Positions 1 to 5,809 of a stretch of DNA of 5,870 bases are shown here, piece after piece. The position numbers and the translations under genes are program-made. The DNA is from Nanobdellati archaeon (GTDB taxonomy: Archaea > EX4484-52 > JAADEF01). How positions within the stretch are numbered: position 1 is the stretch's first letter; each line of letters begins with the position of its first letter. The notes beneath the pieces were generated by a model, which was given only the letters and a program-made list of their open reading frames with translations, searched no databases and had not been told where the DNA came from. The DNA is taken from contig WAOB01000139.1 in NCBI GenBank assembly GCA_015521505.1, positions 1-5,870 of the forward strand. The letters are read 5' to 3'.

Positions 1-243
1 GGATTAATATCTATTTCAGGACCTTTAGTGAATATTTTCATCTCGTTATTTTTCATAGTTCTGTTCTTTATATATAATAACAGTCTATTTTATACTATTG
101 CTTATTTCAATATATTCTTAGCAATATTTAATCTTTTGCCTATACCTCCTTTAGATGGATTTAAGGTTGTAAGATGGAGTTTTATTATCTATGGATTAAC
201 ATTTATTTTATCTCTGACATATTTCTTTATAATTTTTCTTTAG
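1..243 (+). CDS. Site-2 protease-like membrane metalloprotease (M50 family), C-terminal part only
   Basis: This is the last 80 codons of a gene that enters from the left edge; the frame is open from base 1. The GTG at 28 is probably internal, because the conserved GPLVN motif (fragment residues 7-11) spans it. Residues 44-53 read NLLPIPPLDG, which matches the second signature of M50 proteases, where the Asp (D52) is the third zinc ligand. The HExxH zinc motif expected in an earlier membrane helix would lie outside the window. The rest is almost entirely hydrophobic, with membrane segments around residues 9-25, 30-46 and 60-80 and a very short tail ending at TAG. Family members cleave substrates within the membrane or sit in membrane-protein quality control; the substrate here is unknown. 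It is convergent with the next gene, 9 bases from its stop. The M50 assignment is fairly sure from the two motifs; activity cannot be judged. Confidence 0.8.
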   Translation, partial: GLISISGPLVNIFISLFFIVLFFIYNNSLFYTIAYFNIFLAIFNLLPIPPLDGFKVVRWSFIIYGLTFILSLTYFFIIFL

Positions 244-252
244 GACATGTCG

Positions 253-699
253 TTAACAAATCTTCTTTGTAAGATTAGGAATGTAGGGATAACTAGGTAG
301 ACATTTGTAAGAAGAAAGATTTAATTTTTCTAAATCATACATCATTTTGTCAGTATCAATTTCTGAAAAACCTTTTTTGTAAACCTTCCAACATCCATTT
401 TCGAGTATCATGAGTTTATTCTCATAAATCTTAAATATAACTCTACGCTCTTTTACACTAGAGATAATTAAGTAATAATCATTAAAAATAAATATTTCTT
501 CCTTTGTATTTTTCTCTTTTTTAAAGCAATATACACTCTTCTCACTATCATTATAGGTTATGGTTTCGTTAATAAGAAAATATCTATTACCGTATCTTTT
601 ATCAATTTTATTCATGCTTTTATAAAATATATATCCAGAGACAACTACCATCAATACAACAATACACATAATAAAGTAAATTCTTTTTGTCCGTGTCAA
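253..699 (-). CDS. Uncharacterised single-pass membrane-anchored protein with extracytoplasmic domain
   Basis: I do not recognise this 148-residue protein. A short basic N-terminus (TRTKR) is followed by one hydrophobic helix at about residues 7-26, then a hydrophilic domain of about 120 residues. By the positive-inside rule the domain should face outside. That domain has cysteines at 58, 103, 133 and the very last residue, 148 (a fifth, C12, is in the helix), which could form two disulfides. It also has four N-x-S/T sequons (N44, N50, N127, N142). The middle (about 69-108) looks beta-rich, with alternating hydrophobic stretches, and ends in a Gly-Cys-Trp. The start is TTG at 699: an in-frame stop lies just upstream, and GGTGAT ends 3 bases before it, the same spacing as in the eL34 gene. 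It begins 4 bases after the aCPSF1 stop, so it is probably cotranscribed and translationally coupled. The helix could instead be an uncleaved signal anchor or a signal peptide. Confidence 0.72.
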   Translation of the reverse strand: MTRTKRIYFIMCIVVLMVVVSGYIFYKSMNKIDKRYGNRYFLINETITYNDSEKSVYCFKKEKNTKEEIFIFNDYYLIISSVKERRVIFKIYENKLMILENGCWKVYKKGFSEIDTDKMMYDLEKLNLSSYKCLPSYPYIPNLTKKIC

Positions 700-702
700 T
701 CT

Positions 703-708
703 ATCACC
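703..708 (-). promoter_or_regulatory. Shine-Dalgarno site GGTGAT overlapping the aCPSF1 stop
   Basis: The motif GGTGAT lies 3 bases before the TTG codon at 699 and contains the TGA stop of aCPSF1 (704-706). This decides the TTG start for the small downstream gene and suggests that ribosomes finishing aCPSF1 can reinitiate there. Confidence 0.65.
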
Positions 709-2641
709 TTAATCTCACACTCTCCAAATTCTTGGGAACATTTGTTTCCATACCTAAGAATTTATGTGCAGCTGCAGCCAACTCTAAGGATTTTTTTCTC
801 TCTCCATGATTTATTATCAAGTGTTTTGGTTTTGATTTCAAATTATTTAGATATGCTAAAAGTTGCCTTCTATCGCTATGTCCTGAGAACCCTTCAACCG
901 TTTTTACATTCATCTCTATAGAAATTGCAGATTTTTCACCTGGCAAAACCACTTCTTTTATACCTTTTTGTATTTTAGAACCCAATGTTCCCTGTGCTTG
1001 ATATCCTATGAATATTAGAGTATTATTTTTATCCTGAGAAAGATATTTAAAGTATTCTAATATTGGACCACCATTCATCATACCAGAGGTAGAAAGTATT
1101 ATTGATGGTTCTGAAGAATCTATTACTGTTTTTCTGTCACTTGAAGATTTAATAGGGATGAATATTTCCTCTGCAAAGGGATTGTAATCATCTTTTAACA
1201 TTAATTTCTGTATGCGAGGAGACATATATTCGGGGTAAGTAGTGTGTATAGCAGTAACTTCGTATATCATACCATCTAAATATACTGGTATGTTAAAATC
1301 AGGATTTTTTCTTTTGTATTCTGCTATTGTCATCATTACTTCTTGACTTCTTCCTACAGAGAATACTGGTATTAACACTTTACCTTTTTTTTCAACAGTT
1401 TCAAGAATAGTTTGCATTAACATTTCATCCGCTTCTTTTCTCGAAGGCAAAATATCCTCCTTTCCACCATAAGTTGATTCTATTAACATTGATTCGACTC
1501 TTGAGTAATCCACAAAAGCAGGCTCAAAGAGTTTTGTAGGACCGAATTTTATATCTGCAGTATAAACAAAATTATGGAATCCTTGTCCTAAATGTAAGTG
1601 TACAGAGGCACTTCCCAAGATATGGCCAGCATTAAAAAATGTTAATCTCATATCAGGAGTTATGTCGAACACCTCACCATAATTTAGGGTAACTGTATGC
1701 TTTAATGCTTGTCTTATACCTTTAGAAGTATATGGCGCGACTTCTCCAATATTTTTAGAAACTTCTATAAAGTCTAACTGTAATAAAGTACTTAAATCTC
1801 GTGTAGGTTCTGTCATATATACAGGCCCCCTATATCCTAATTCATATAGCATAGGTATCATAGCGCAATGATCTGTGTGGGCATGAGATAATATTATAGC
1901 ATCTAAATCTTCCAAGGAGAATTCAGGAGCATCCATATATGGAAATCTGGTTGAAGAACTCATGCCTGCACCGAAATCAAGCAATACTTTAGATGTTTTT
2001 GTTTGTAGTAATATTGCCGATCTACCTACTTCACTAAAACTTCCTAGACCTGTTATTCTTGCCCATCCCACCGATTTACCTCCTTTTTTAAGTTGTATTT
2101 TTTCTCCAATCTTCTCTAAGAATTTTTTTCGATATTCTCTCTCTTCATGTATTATTTCTCTTGCTTTGTTTACTACTGGAGAAGGTATTAGAGGAACTCT
2201 TTGTAACTCAATATCCCATAATATTTCTTTTCTTATTTTCTTAATAATTTCTCCCTCTTTACCAACCAACAATCCTGGCTTTTTAGCAAAAATTATCACT
2301 TTACTAAACTCAGGTTCAAAAAGAACTTCTTTTATTTCTGCTTCTTGAGGAGAAAGTTCTTTTATTTTCTTGATTGCTTCTTCAGGAGAAAGAGTTATGG
2401 ATAGATCGGGTCTTACATGTATTCTTTTCTTTATTGCCTTTGCTAAAGGTTTGAGTTTCTGTAACCCTTCTAAGAAAAACTGTTTATTTTTAGTGTATAC
2501 AACTATATCTGGGCCTTCATATACTAATTTGAATGGCTTTGCTTCTTCAGGTATGTATTTTCTGATGCTATCTAGATCCATCACTTCTTCATCTAGTTTC
2601 AATTCTATATTGTTCTTTTCATCAATATTATTCTCTTCCAT
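704..2641 (-). CDS. fttA: aCPSF1/FttA: KH-domain beta-CASP ribonuclease, transcription termination factor
   Basis: This 645-residue protein has the full archaeal aCPSF1 plan. An acidic N-terminal tail (about 1-20) is followed by tandem KH-type regions up to about residue 150, with the GKEG loop at 127-130. The metallo-beta-lactamase domain carries motif 2 HAHTDH at 253-258, H340 in NAGHILGS and D363 in TADIKFG. The beta-CASP domain follows, with E388 (IESTYG), then H588 (GFSGHSD) and H612 (INHGE). All expected zinc ligands are present, so it should be active. Known aCPSF1 proteins are cytoplasmic dimers that cleave nascent RNA 3' ends, often in U-rich tracts, and promote RNA polymerase release. 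Length is normal for the family. The ATG at 2641 has only a weak, G-rich leader (GGTAGGG), unlike the strong GGTGAT sites of its neighbours. It has its own promoter-like region and is followed almost directly by the small membrane protein gene, a link that is probably positional. Confidence 0.97.
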   Translation of the reverse strand: MEENNIDEKNNIELKLDEEVMDLDSIRKYIPEEAKPFKLVYEGPDIVVYTKNKQFFLEGLQKLKPLAKAIKKRIHVRPDLSITLSPEEAIKKIKELSPQEAEIKEVLFEPEFSKVIIFAKKPGLLVGKEGEIIKKIRKEILWDIELQRVPLIPSPVVNKAREIIHEEREYRKKFLEKIGEKIQLKKGGKSVGWARITGLGSFSEVGRSAILLQTKTSKVLLDFGAGMSSSTRFPYMDAPEFSLEDLDAIILSHAHTDHCAMIPMLYELGYRGPVYMTEPTRDLSTLLQLDFIEVSKNIGEVAPYTSKGIRQALKHTVTLNYGEVFDITPDMRLTFFNAGHILGSASVHLHLGQGFHNFVYTADIKFGPTKLFEPAFVDYSRVESMLIESTYGGKEDILPSRKEADEMLMQTILETVEKKGKVLIPVFSVGRSQEVMMTIAEYKRKNPDFNIPVYLDGMIYEVTAIHTTYPEYMSPRIQKLMLKDDYNPFAEEIFIPIKSSSDRKTVIDSSEPSIILSTSGMMNGGPILEYFKYLSQDKNNTLIFIGYQAQGTLGSKIQKGIKEVVLPGEKSAISIEMNVKTVEGFSGHSDRRQLLAYLNNLKSKPKHLIINHGERKKSLELAAAAHKFLGMETNVPKNLESVRLR

Positions 2642-2675
2642 ATGTCCCTACCCTTGTTTTCTTTAACGAGATAAG

Positions 2676-2698
2676 AAAATTTTATAACTATTTAAAAA
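2676..2698 (-). promoter_or_regulatory. Candidate TATA-box region for the aCPSF1 gene
   Basis: Two TATA-like stretches, TTTTTAAATA (2689-2698) and TTATAAAATTTT (2676-2687), lie 35-57 bases before the ATG at 2641. Archaeal TATA boxes normally sit about 25 bases before transcription starts, so the second would predict a start near 2658 and a leader of about 15-20 bases. Assigned by spacing and composition only, in AT-rich DNA. Confidence 0.45.
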
Positions 2699-2762
2699 TC
2701 GAACATAAATCATGTTTAACTTAGAATTGTTATCGCATATTTCATTTCCATGAGAAGGAAAA
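2694..2762 (-). terminator. Possible U-tract 3' end of the uS10-psmB transcript
   Basis: Directly after the psmB stop the transcript would read UUUUCCUUCUC (about 2752-2762), and a run of five U follows at 2694-2698. There is no convincing GC-rich hairpin. U-rich tracts of this type are the usual archaeal termination signal, but the call is weak. The distal U-run overlaps the TATA-like sequence of the aCPSF1 gene. Confidence 0.3.
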
Positions 2763-3431
2763 TCATTTTTTATCAATTTTATCTAAAATCTGTTTAACCT
2801 CTTTATCAGATAACCTTTTGTAACCTTCTTTATTCATTACTACTACATCAATACCTTTACCTCCTGTTGCAGCATCCCTCTCTGATGCTGCTTTGATACT
2901 TCTCACAGCAAGTTCTATTGCTTCCTTTTCACCCAACCCTTTCCTATATCCGTTTTCTAAAACACCTACTGCAATAACACTTCCAGATCCTGAAAATGTG
3001 TAATCATTAGCCTCATCAATACCTCCTACAGCATCTATACTATAAAGATGTGGCTTATTATCATAACCTCCTACAATCAGTTGGACTAATTCAGGATGAA
3101 AGCTTTTGTATGATGATCTTAATATATTTGCTAATAGAACAGTAGCGGCTTTAACAGGAACATATCTATGTTCATATTTATACAATTCCAATTCTGCTCT
3201 GAGTAATCTTATCATTGCTTGTGCATCTCCTACACTACCTGCTATTGTCATACATATTGAATCAATTATGTGGTGGATCTTTTCTGCTTCTTTTGAAGCA
3301 ACTAAATATCCCATTGTTGCCTTTTTATCCGCTGCTAAAACTACTCCGTCTTTATATATTAATCCTACTGTCGTAGTTCCTGTTTTTAATACTTTCATGT
3401 CGTCTGAAGATATTTTGCTGATATATATCAC
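2763..3431 (-). CDS. psmB: Proteasome beta subunit (20S core catalytic subunit)
   Basis: PsmB forms the inner two rings of the cytoplasmic 20S core and carries the N-terminal Thr nucleophile. The sequence KTG|TTTVGL shows the autoprocessing site; counted from the GTG, the propeptide is 18 residues and mature Thr1 is residue 19. Mature D17 (AADKKAT) and K33 (EAEK) are present, as are the SGSGS Ser and the Asp of ERDAATGG. The position usually held by the third conserved Ser (Ser169 in Thermoplasma numbering) is Thr, and the loop reads GGKG, one residue longer than the usual GDG/GNG type. Total length (222) is normal. The start is uncertain: GTG at 3431 lies inside a strong Shine-Dalgarno sequence, ATG at 3398 has none, and an ATC at 3422 has ideal spacing. 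It lies 13 bases after uS10, so the two are probably cotranscribed. No alpha subunit gene is in the window. Confidence 0.96.
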   Translation of the reverse strand: MIYISKISSDDMKVLKTGTTTVGLIYKDGVVLAADKKATMGYLVASKEAEKIHHIIDSICMTIAGSVGDAQAMIRLLRAELELYKYEHRYVPVKAATVLLANILRSSYKSFHPELVQLIVGGYDNKPHLYSIDAVGGIDEANDYTFSGSGSVIAVGVLENGYRKGLGEKEAIELAVRSIKAASERDAATGGKGIDVVVMNKEGYKRLSDKEVKQILDKIDKK

Positions 3432-3434
3432 CTC
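3427..3434 (-). promoter_or_regulatory. Shine-Dalgarno GAGGTGAT overlapping the nominal psmB GTG start
   Basis: This is the best Shine-Dalgarno match in the window, but the GTG usually taken as the start (3429-3431) lies inside it. A ribosome bound here would be placed about 4 bases before the in-frame ATC at 3420-3422, a spacing equal to that seen for EF-1 alpha. The next ATG (3398) is 28 bases away. Confidence 0.6.
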
Positions 3435-3444
3435 TATTTTTTAT

Positions 3445-3753
3445 TTAGCCCACAAGTTTTATTTCGACATTAACATTAGGAGGCATATCTATCCTCATTA
3501 TACTCCGTAATGTTCGTTCATCTACTGCTATATCTAATACTCTTTTATGGATCCTCATTTCCCATCTATCCCATGTTTCAGTACCATCTCCTGAGACTGC
3601 TTTTCTTACTACCACTTTTAATTTCTTTGTTGGTAGTGGTATAGGCCCAGAGACCTTAGTTCCGTGATTCAAAGCAATTTCTTTTATTTCTTTTGCCAAT
3701 TTATCTAAAACATCCACATCTGTTGATGTTAATTTTATCCTTGCTATTTGCAT
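3445..3753 (-). CDS. rpsJ: Small ribosomal subunit protein uS10 (S10p)
   Basis: This 102-residue protein belongs to the 30S head. It matches archaeal uS10 throughout: the N-terminal MQIARIKLTSTDVDVLDKL, the GPIPLPTK loop at about residues 36-43, and the RWEMRIHKRVLDI block near 67-79, which is a hallmark of archaeal and eukaryotic S10/S20 proteins. Length is typical. The ATG at 3753 is supported by GGTGGT (3759-3764) five bases upstream. In many archaea this gene follows the EF-1 alpha gene at the end of the S12-S7-EF-2 group. That neighbour relation is kept here, but with a 56-base U-rich gap between them and with psmB directly after it. Confidence 0.96.
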   Translation of the reverse strand: MQIARIKLTSTDVDVLDKLAKEIKEIALNHGTKVSGPIPLPTKKLKVVVRKAVSGDGTETWDRWEMRIHKRVLDIAVDERTLRSIMRIDMPPNVNVEIKLVG

Positions 3754-3758
3754 GTTAT

Positions 3759-3764
3759 ACCACC
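3759..3764 (-). promoter_or_regulatory. Shine-Dalgarno GGTGGT of the uS10 gene
   Basis: GGTGGT is followed by five bases and the ATG at 3753. It supports that start and the independent translation of uS10 despite its closeness to EF-1 alpha. Confidence 0.6.
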
Positions 3765-3770
3765 GGTAGA

Positions 3771-3803
3771 ATAAAAAATAAAAATAAATAATAAAGAAAA
3801 CTT
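3771..3803 (-). terminator. U-rich tract between EF-1 alpha and uS10 (possible terminator and/or promoter)
   Basis: Six to nine bases after the EF-1 alpha stop, the minus strand becomes almost pure T with scattered A over about 30 bases, including runs of four and six T (the T6 is 3773-3778). There is no GC hairpin. This fits the hairpin-free U-tract terminators of archaea that aCPSF1 acts on. The same stretch (TTTATTTTTATT type) could also serve as a poor TATA element for uS10. I favour partial termination that reduces uS10-psmB expression relative to EF-1 alpha, but this is inference. Confidence 0.5.
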
Positions 3804-3809
3804 TTAATG

Positions 3810-5081
3810 TTATTTGTTCTCTGGTGTAACATCTAAAACAACACCTGCTGCAACAGTCATACCCATATCTCTAATAGCAAACCTTGCTAGTTCTGGGAAA
3901 TCACTTTGCTTCTCCAAAACTATTGGTTTGATAGGTACTAATTTAACTACTGCAGCATCTCCAGGTTTAATAAAGTCAGGATTTTCTTCCACTACAGATC
4001 CTGTTTTTGGATCTATCTTTTTCAGTATCTCTTCAAATCTACATGCTGCATGTGCTGTGTGTGCATGCACTACAGGAGTGTATCCTTTCGTAATTACGGA
4101 TGGATGTTGTAATACAATTATTTGTGCAGTAAATTCTTTTGCTATTGTAGGAGGATTATCTGGTTTACCCATTACATCTCCTCTATCTACTTCATCTTTG
4201 TTAATTCCTCTTACATTAACTCCGATATTATCTCCTGCTTTTGCTTCATTTAATGGTTCGTGATGCATCTCTATACTTTTTACTTCTCCTTCTTTATGGG
4301 ATGGCTCAACAATTATTTTATCTCCTGGCCTCAACACACCTGTTTCTACTCTACCTACAATTACAGTACCTACTCCCTTGATACTGTACACATCCTGTAT
4401 AGGCATTCTAAATGGTTTGTCTATTGGTAATTGAGGTGGTTCAACAGTATCTAACGCTTCTATTATTGTTGGTCCGTTATACCAAGGCATATTCTCAGAT
4501 TTCTTAGCCACATTATCTCCATACCATGCGGATATAGGTACGAAAATAATTTTTGATGTATCATAACCTACTGTCTTTAATAGTGCTTCTACATCCTTTT
4601 TGACCTGTTCATATCTGTTTTGATCCCAATTTACTTCATCCATTTTGTTTATTGCAACAATCATGTTTTTAATTCCCATTGTTCTTGCAAGGAATACATG
4701 CTCTTTTGTTTGTGGCATAACACCATCTTTAGCGCCTACTACTAATATAGCAACATCTGCTTGAGATGCTCCTGTAATCATATTTTTAACGAAATCTCTA
4801 TGTCCGGGAGCATCAATTATTGTAAAGTAATATTTAGGAGTGTCAAATCTTTGATGCATGATATCTATAGTAACCCCTCTTTCTCTTTCCTCTTTCATCC
4901 TATCCATTAGAAATGCGAATTTAAAACTTTCCTTTCCTAACTCTTTTGCTTTTTCCTCTATTTTTCTCATCTCTTGTTCAGGAACATTACCGGTATCCCA
5001 CAACAACCTTCCAACTAACGTGGATTTTCCCTGGTCTACATGCCCGATGGTTACCAAGTTCAAGTGCGGTTTCTCTGCCAT
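3810..5081 (-). CDS. tuf: Translation elongation factor 1-alpha (aEF1A)
   Basis: This GTPase delivers aminoacyl-tRNA to the ribosome. From the ATG at 5081 the protein has 423 residues, normal for archaea, and opens [20 protein letters not shown] like its relatives. GTP-binding motifs are complete: G1 GHVDQGKS 13-20, T71 in RGVTID, G3 DAPGH 90-94, G4 NKMD 145-148 and G5 SAW 184-186. Domains 2 and 3 follow, with [13 protein letters not shown] and the C-terminal [16 protein letters not shown] block that contacts tRNA. A longer form from TTG at 5099 would add six residues, but GAGGTGA (5087-5093) lies within that extension, five bases before the ATG, so the ATG is the better start. Q17 in the P-loop replaces the His or Ala that I know from most archaeal relatives. 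It has its own promoter and is flanked by U-rich tracts on both sides, so it is probably a separate strongly expressed unit. Confidence 0.98.
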   Translation of the reverse strand: MAEKPHLNLVTIGHVDQGKSTLVGRLLWDTGNVPEQEMRKIEEKAKELGKESFKFAFLMDRMKEERERGVTIDIMHQRFDTPKYYFTIIDAPGHRDFVKNMITGASQADVAILVVGAKDGVMPQTKEHVFLARTMGIKNMIVAINKMDEVNWDQNRYEQVKKDVEALLKTVGYDTSKIIFVPISAWYGDNVAKKSENMPWYNGPTIIEALDTVEPPQLPIDKPFRMPIQDVYSIKGVGTVIVGRVETGVLRPGDKIIVEPSHKEGEVKSIEMHHEPLNEAKAGDNIGVNVRGINKDEVDRGDVMGKPDNPPTIAKEFTAQIIVLQHPSVITKGYTPVVHAHTAHAACRFEEILKKIDPKTGSVVEENPDFIKPGDAAVVKLVPIKPIVLEKQSDFPELARFAIRDMGMTVAAGVVLDVTPENK

Positions 5082-5086
5082 ATCAT

Positions 5087-5093
5087 TCACCTC
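5087..5093 (-). promoter_or_regulatory. Shine-Dalgarno GAGGTGA deciding the EF-1 alpha start
   Basis: GAGGTGA ends five bases before the ATG at 5081. It rules against the in-frame TTG at 5099, which lies upstream of it. Confidence 0.75.
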
Positions 5094-5134
5094 TCTCAAA
5101 TATTAATAATTACCCTTGTTAATATTAAAATACC

Positions 5135-5148
5135 ATAAATTTAAAAAA
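5135..5148 (-). promoter_or_regulatory. Candidate TATA-box for the EF-1 alpha gene
   Basis: TTTTTTAAATTTAT lies 54-67 bases before the ATG at 5081. Counting about 25 bases from it puts the transcription start near 5115-5120, in the sequence AACAAGGGTA, giving a leader of about 35-40 bases. The same ten bases occur in the aCPSF1 leader. Assigned by composition and spacing only. Confidence 0.5.
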
Positions 5149-5166
5149 GTATTGGTAGTTGAATTG

Positions 5167-5185
5167 AAAAATTTTGAAATTAAAA
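5167..5185 (-). terminator. Possible U-tract terminator after eL14
   Basis: Within 30 bases after the eL14 stop the minus strand has T4 (5182-5185) and T5 (5167-5171) in an AT-rich context without a GC hairpin. It sits just upstream of the EF-1 alpha promoter and would separate the ribosomal-protein pair from EF-1 alpha. Confidence 0.35.
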
Positions 5186-5194
5186 CATTATATT

Positions 5195-5461
5195 TTATAT
5201 TTTTATCCTTTCACCAGGATTAAATCCTAAGGATCTAAAAGAACTAATTGCTTTTGATGTTTCTTTCAGATCTTCTTCATCGATTATCTTGCCGGGTATA
5301 GGAAGAATATGTTTAATATTCGATTTCTTTTCCTTTATTATCTTATCGTTTAAAGGAATACCTATAATTACTCTTCCTTCTTTATCTAATATTTCTTTAA
5401 CAAAGCCATAATATCCAGCAAATCTTCCATTTAGTTTAACTACAATCTGTCCTATTTTCAT
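5195..5461 (-). CDS. rpl14e: Large ribosomal subunit protein eL14 (L14e), KOW-like domain
   Basis: This 88-residue protein opens MKIGQIVVKLNGRFAGYYGFV, the SH3-like KOW fold start of L14e (usually xGRVxVKxxGRxAGxxCVV), and keeps SNIKHILPIPGKI near residues 47-59, matching the RRxNIxHLxP segment. A helical tail (about 60-76, DEEDLKETSKAI) resembles L14e tails of some archaea. It is a 50S surface protein of archaea and eukaryotes, absent from bacteria. The usual Arg-rich segment is partly replaced (KEKKSN), and the AGYYGF stretch is unusual, so the copy is divergent. ATG at 5461 has GAGGGAT four bases upstream. It follows eL34 after 23 bases. In many euryarchaea a cytidylate kinase gene lies between the two; here it does not. 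Another KOW-domain ribosomal protein such as an L27e relative is less likely given this neighbour. Confidence 0.8.
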   Translation of the reverse strand: MKIGQIVVKLNGRFAGYYGFVKEILDKEGRVIIGIPLNDKIIKEKKSNIKHILPIPGKIIDEEDLKETSKAISSFRSLGFNPGERIKI

Positions 5462-5484
5462 AAGTATCCCTCTTATAGATTTAT

Positions 5485-5500
5485 CTAGTTACTAGTTACT
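5485..5500. repeat. Seven-base tandem repeat at the 3' end of eL34
   Basis: On the plus strand CTAGTTA is repeated twice (5485-5491, 5492-5498) plus two further bases. It covers the last four sense codons and the TAG stop of eL34. With one copy the frame would end VTR instead of VTSN a few bases later, so it looks like a slippage duplication with little effect on the protein. Confidence 0.6.
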
Positions 5501-5763
5501 TTTGCTATAATATTTATGATTTTTTTCTTTAATGCAATATGAGATAATACACCTCCATAATATCTAGTAGGTCTTTTCTCTGTTTTAGATAAATTTCTCA
5601 AGTCTCTTTTTCTTCCATAAGCAGTTCCATTCAGAACGATTCTTTCTTCTGGACAATTGGGTTTGGATGTTTTTCTTTTTCTAAATATAATACCTACTTT
5701 ACCTGAAGGTAATACTCTCCTTTTCTTAACTATTTTTGTTGATCTTAAATGTCTCTTTACCAT
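5485..5763 (-). CDS. rpl34e: Large ribosomal subunit protein eL34 (L34e), with degenerate zinc ribbon
   Basis: This 92-residue, strongly basic protein matches L34e: the early RSTKIVKKRRVLPSGKV block, a LNG-turn at 44-46, and LSKTEKRPTRYYGGVLS at 58-74, the family's most conserved stretch (KTxKRPxRPYGGxLC). It is a 50S protein of archaea and eukaryotes. Most relatives carry a four-cysteine zinc ribbon, one CxxC before the LxG turn and one after YGG. Here only C37 remains; the partner position is E40 and the second pair is replaced by S74 and A77 (LSHIA). The fold is presumably held without zinc. ATG at 5763 is supported by GGTGAT three bases upstream (5767-5772). It is probably first in a two-gene unit with eL14. 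Its last codons and stop lie in a 7-base tandem repeat. Family assignment is good. Confidence 0.88.
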   Translation of the reverse strand: MVKRHLRSTKIVKKRRVLPSGKVGIIFRKRKTSKPNCPEERIVLNGTAYGRKRDLRNLSKTEKRPTRYYGGVLSHIALKKKIINIIAKVTSN

Positions 5764-5766
5764 CTA

Positions 5767-5772
5767 ATCACC
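5767..5772 (-). promoter_or_regulatory. Shine-Dalgarno GGTGAT of the eL34 gene
   Basis: GGTGAT followed by three bases and ATG at 5763. It supports the eL34 start and gives a local reference for spacing used to judge other starts in the window. Confidence 0.7.
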
Positions 5773-5809
5773 ATTAAATTACATTATGGTGTGACAATTA
5801 AAACATTAA

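Noticed and set aside
28..243. Complete 71-residue membrane protein starting at GTG 28
   Set aside because: The frame is open to base 1 and the conserved GPLVN motif crosses this codon, so it is the tail of a longer gene.
1962..2348. Plus-strand open frame of 128 codons opposite aCPSF1
   Set aside because: It is the antisense shadow of conserved aCPSF1 coding sequence, with no Shine-Dalgarno site or recognisable product; the other plus-strand frames at 2370, 3106, 3814 and 4858 are rejected for the same reason.
2745..2761. TTTCC/GGAAA inverted repeat after psmB as a hairpin terminator
   Set aside because: Five pairs, AT-rich, with a seven-base loop; too weak, and archaeal termination does not need a hairpin.
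5082..5099. Six-residue N-terminal extension of EF-1 alpha from TTG at 5099
   Set aside because: The Shine-Dalgarno site lies inside the extension and the family begins at the ATG at 5081.
5161..5181. TTGAAA repeats between eL14 and EF-1 alpha as a bacterial-type -35 or operator
   Set aside because: The genes are archaeal, and short AT-rich repeats of this kind are expected by chance.
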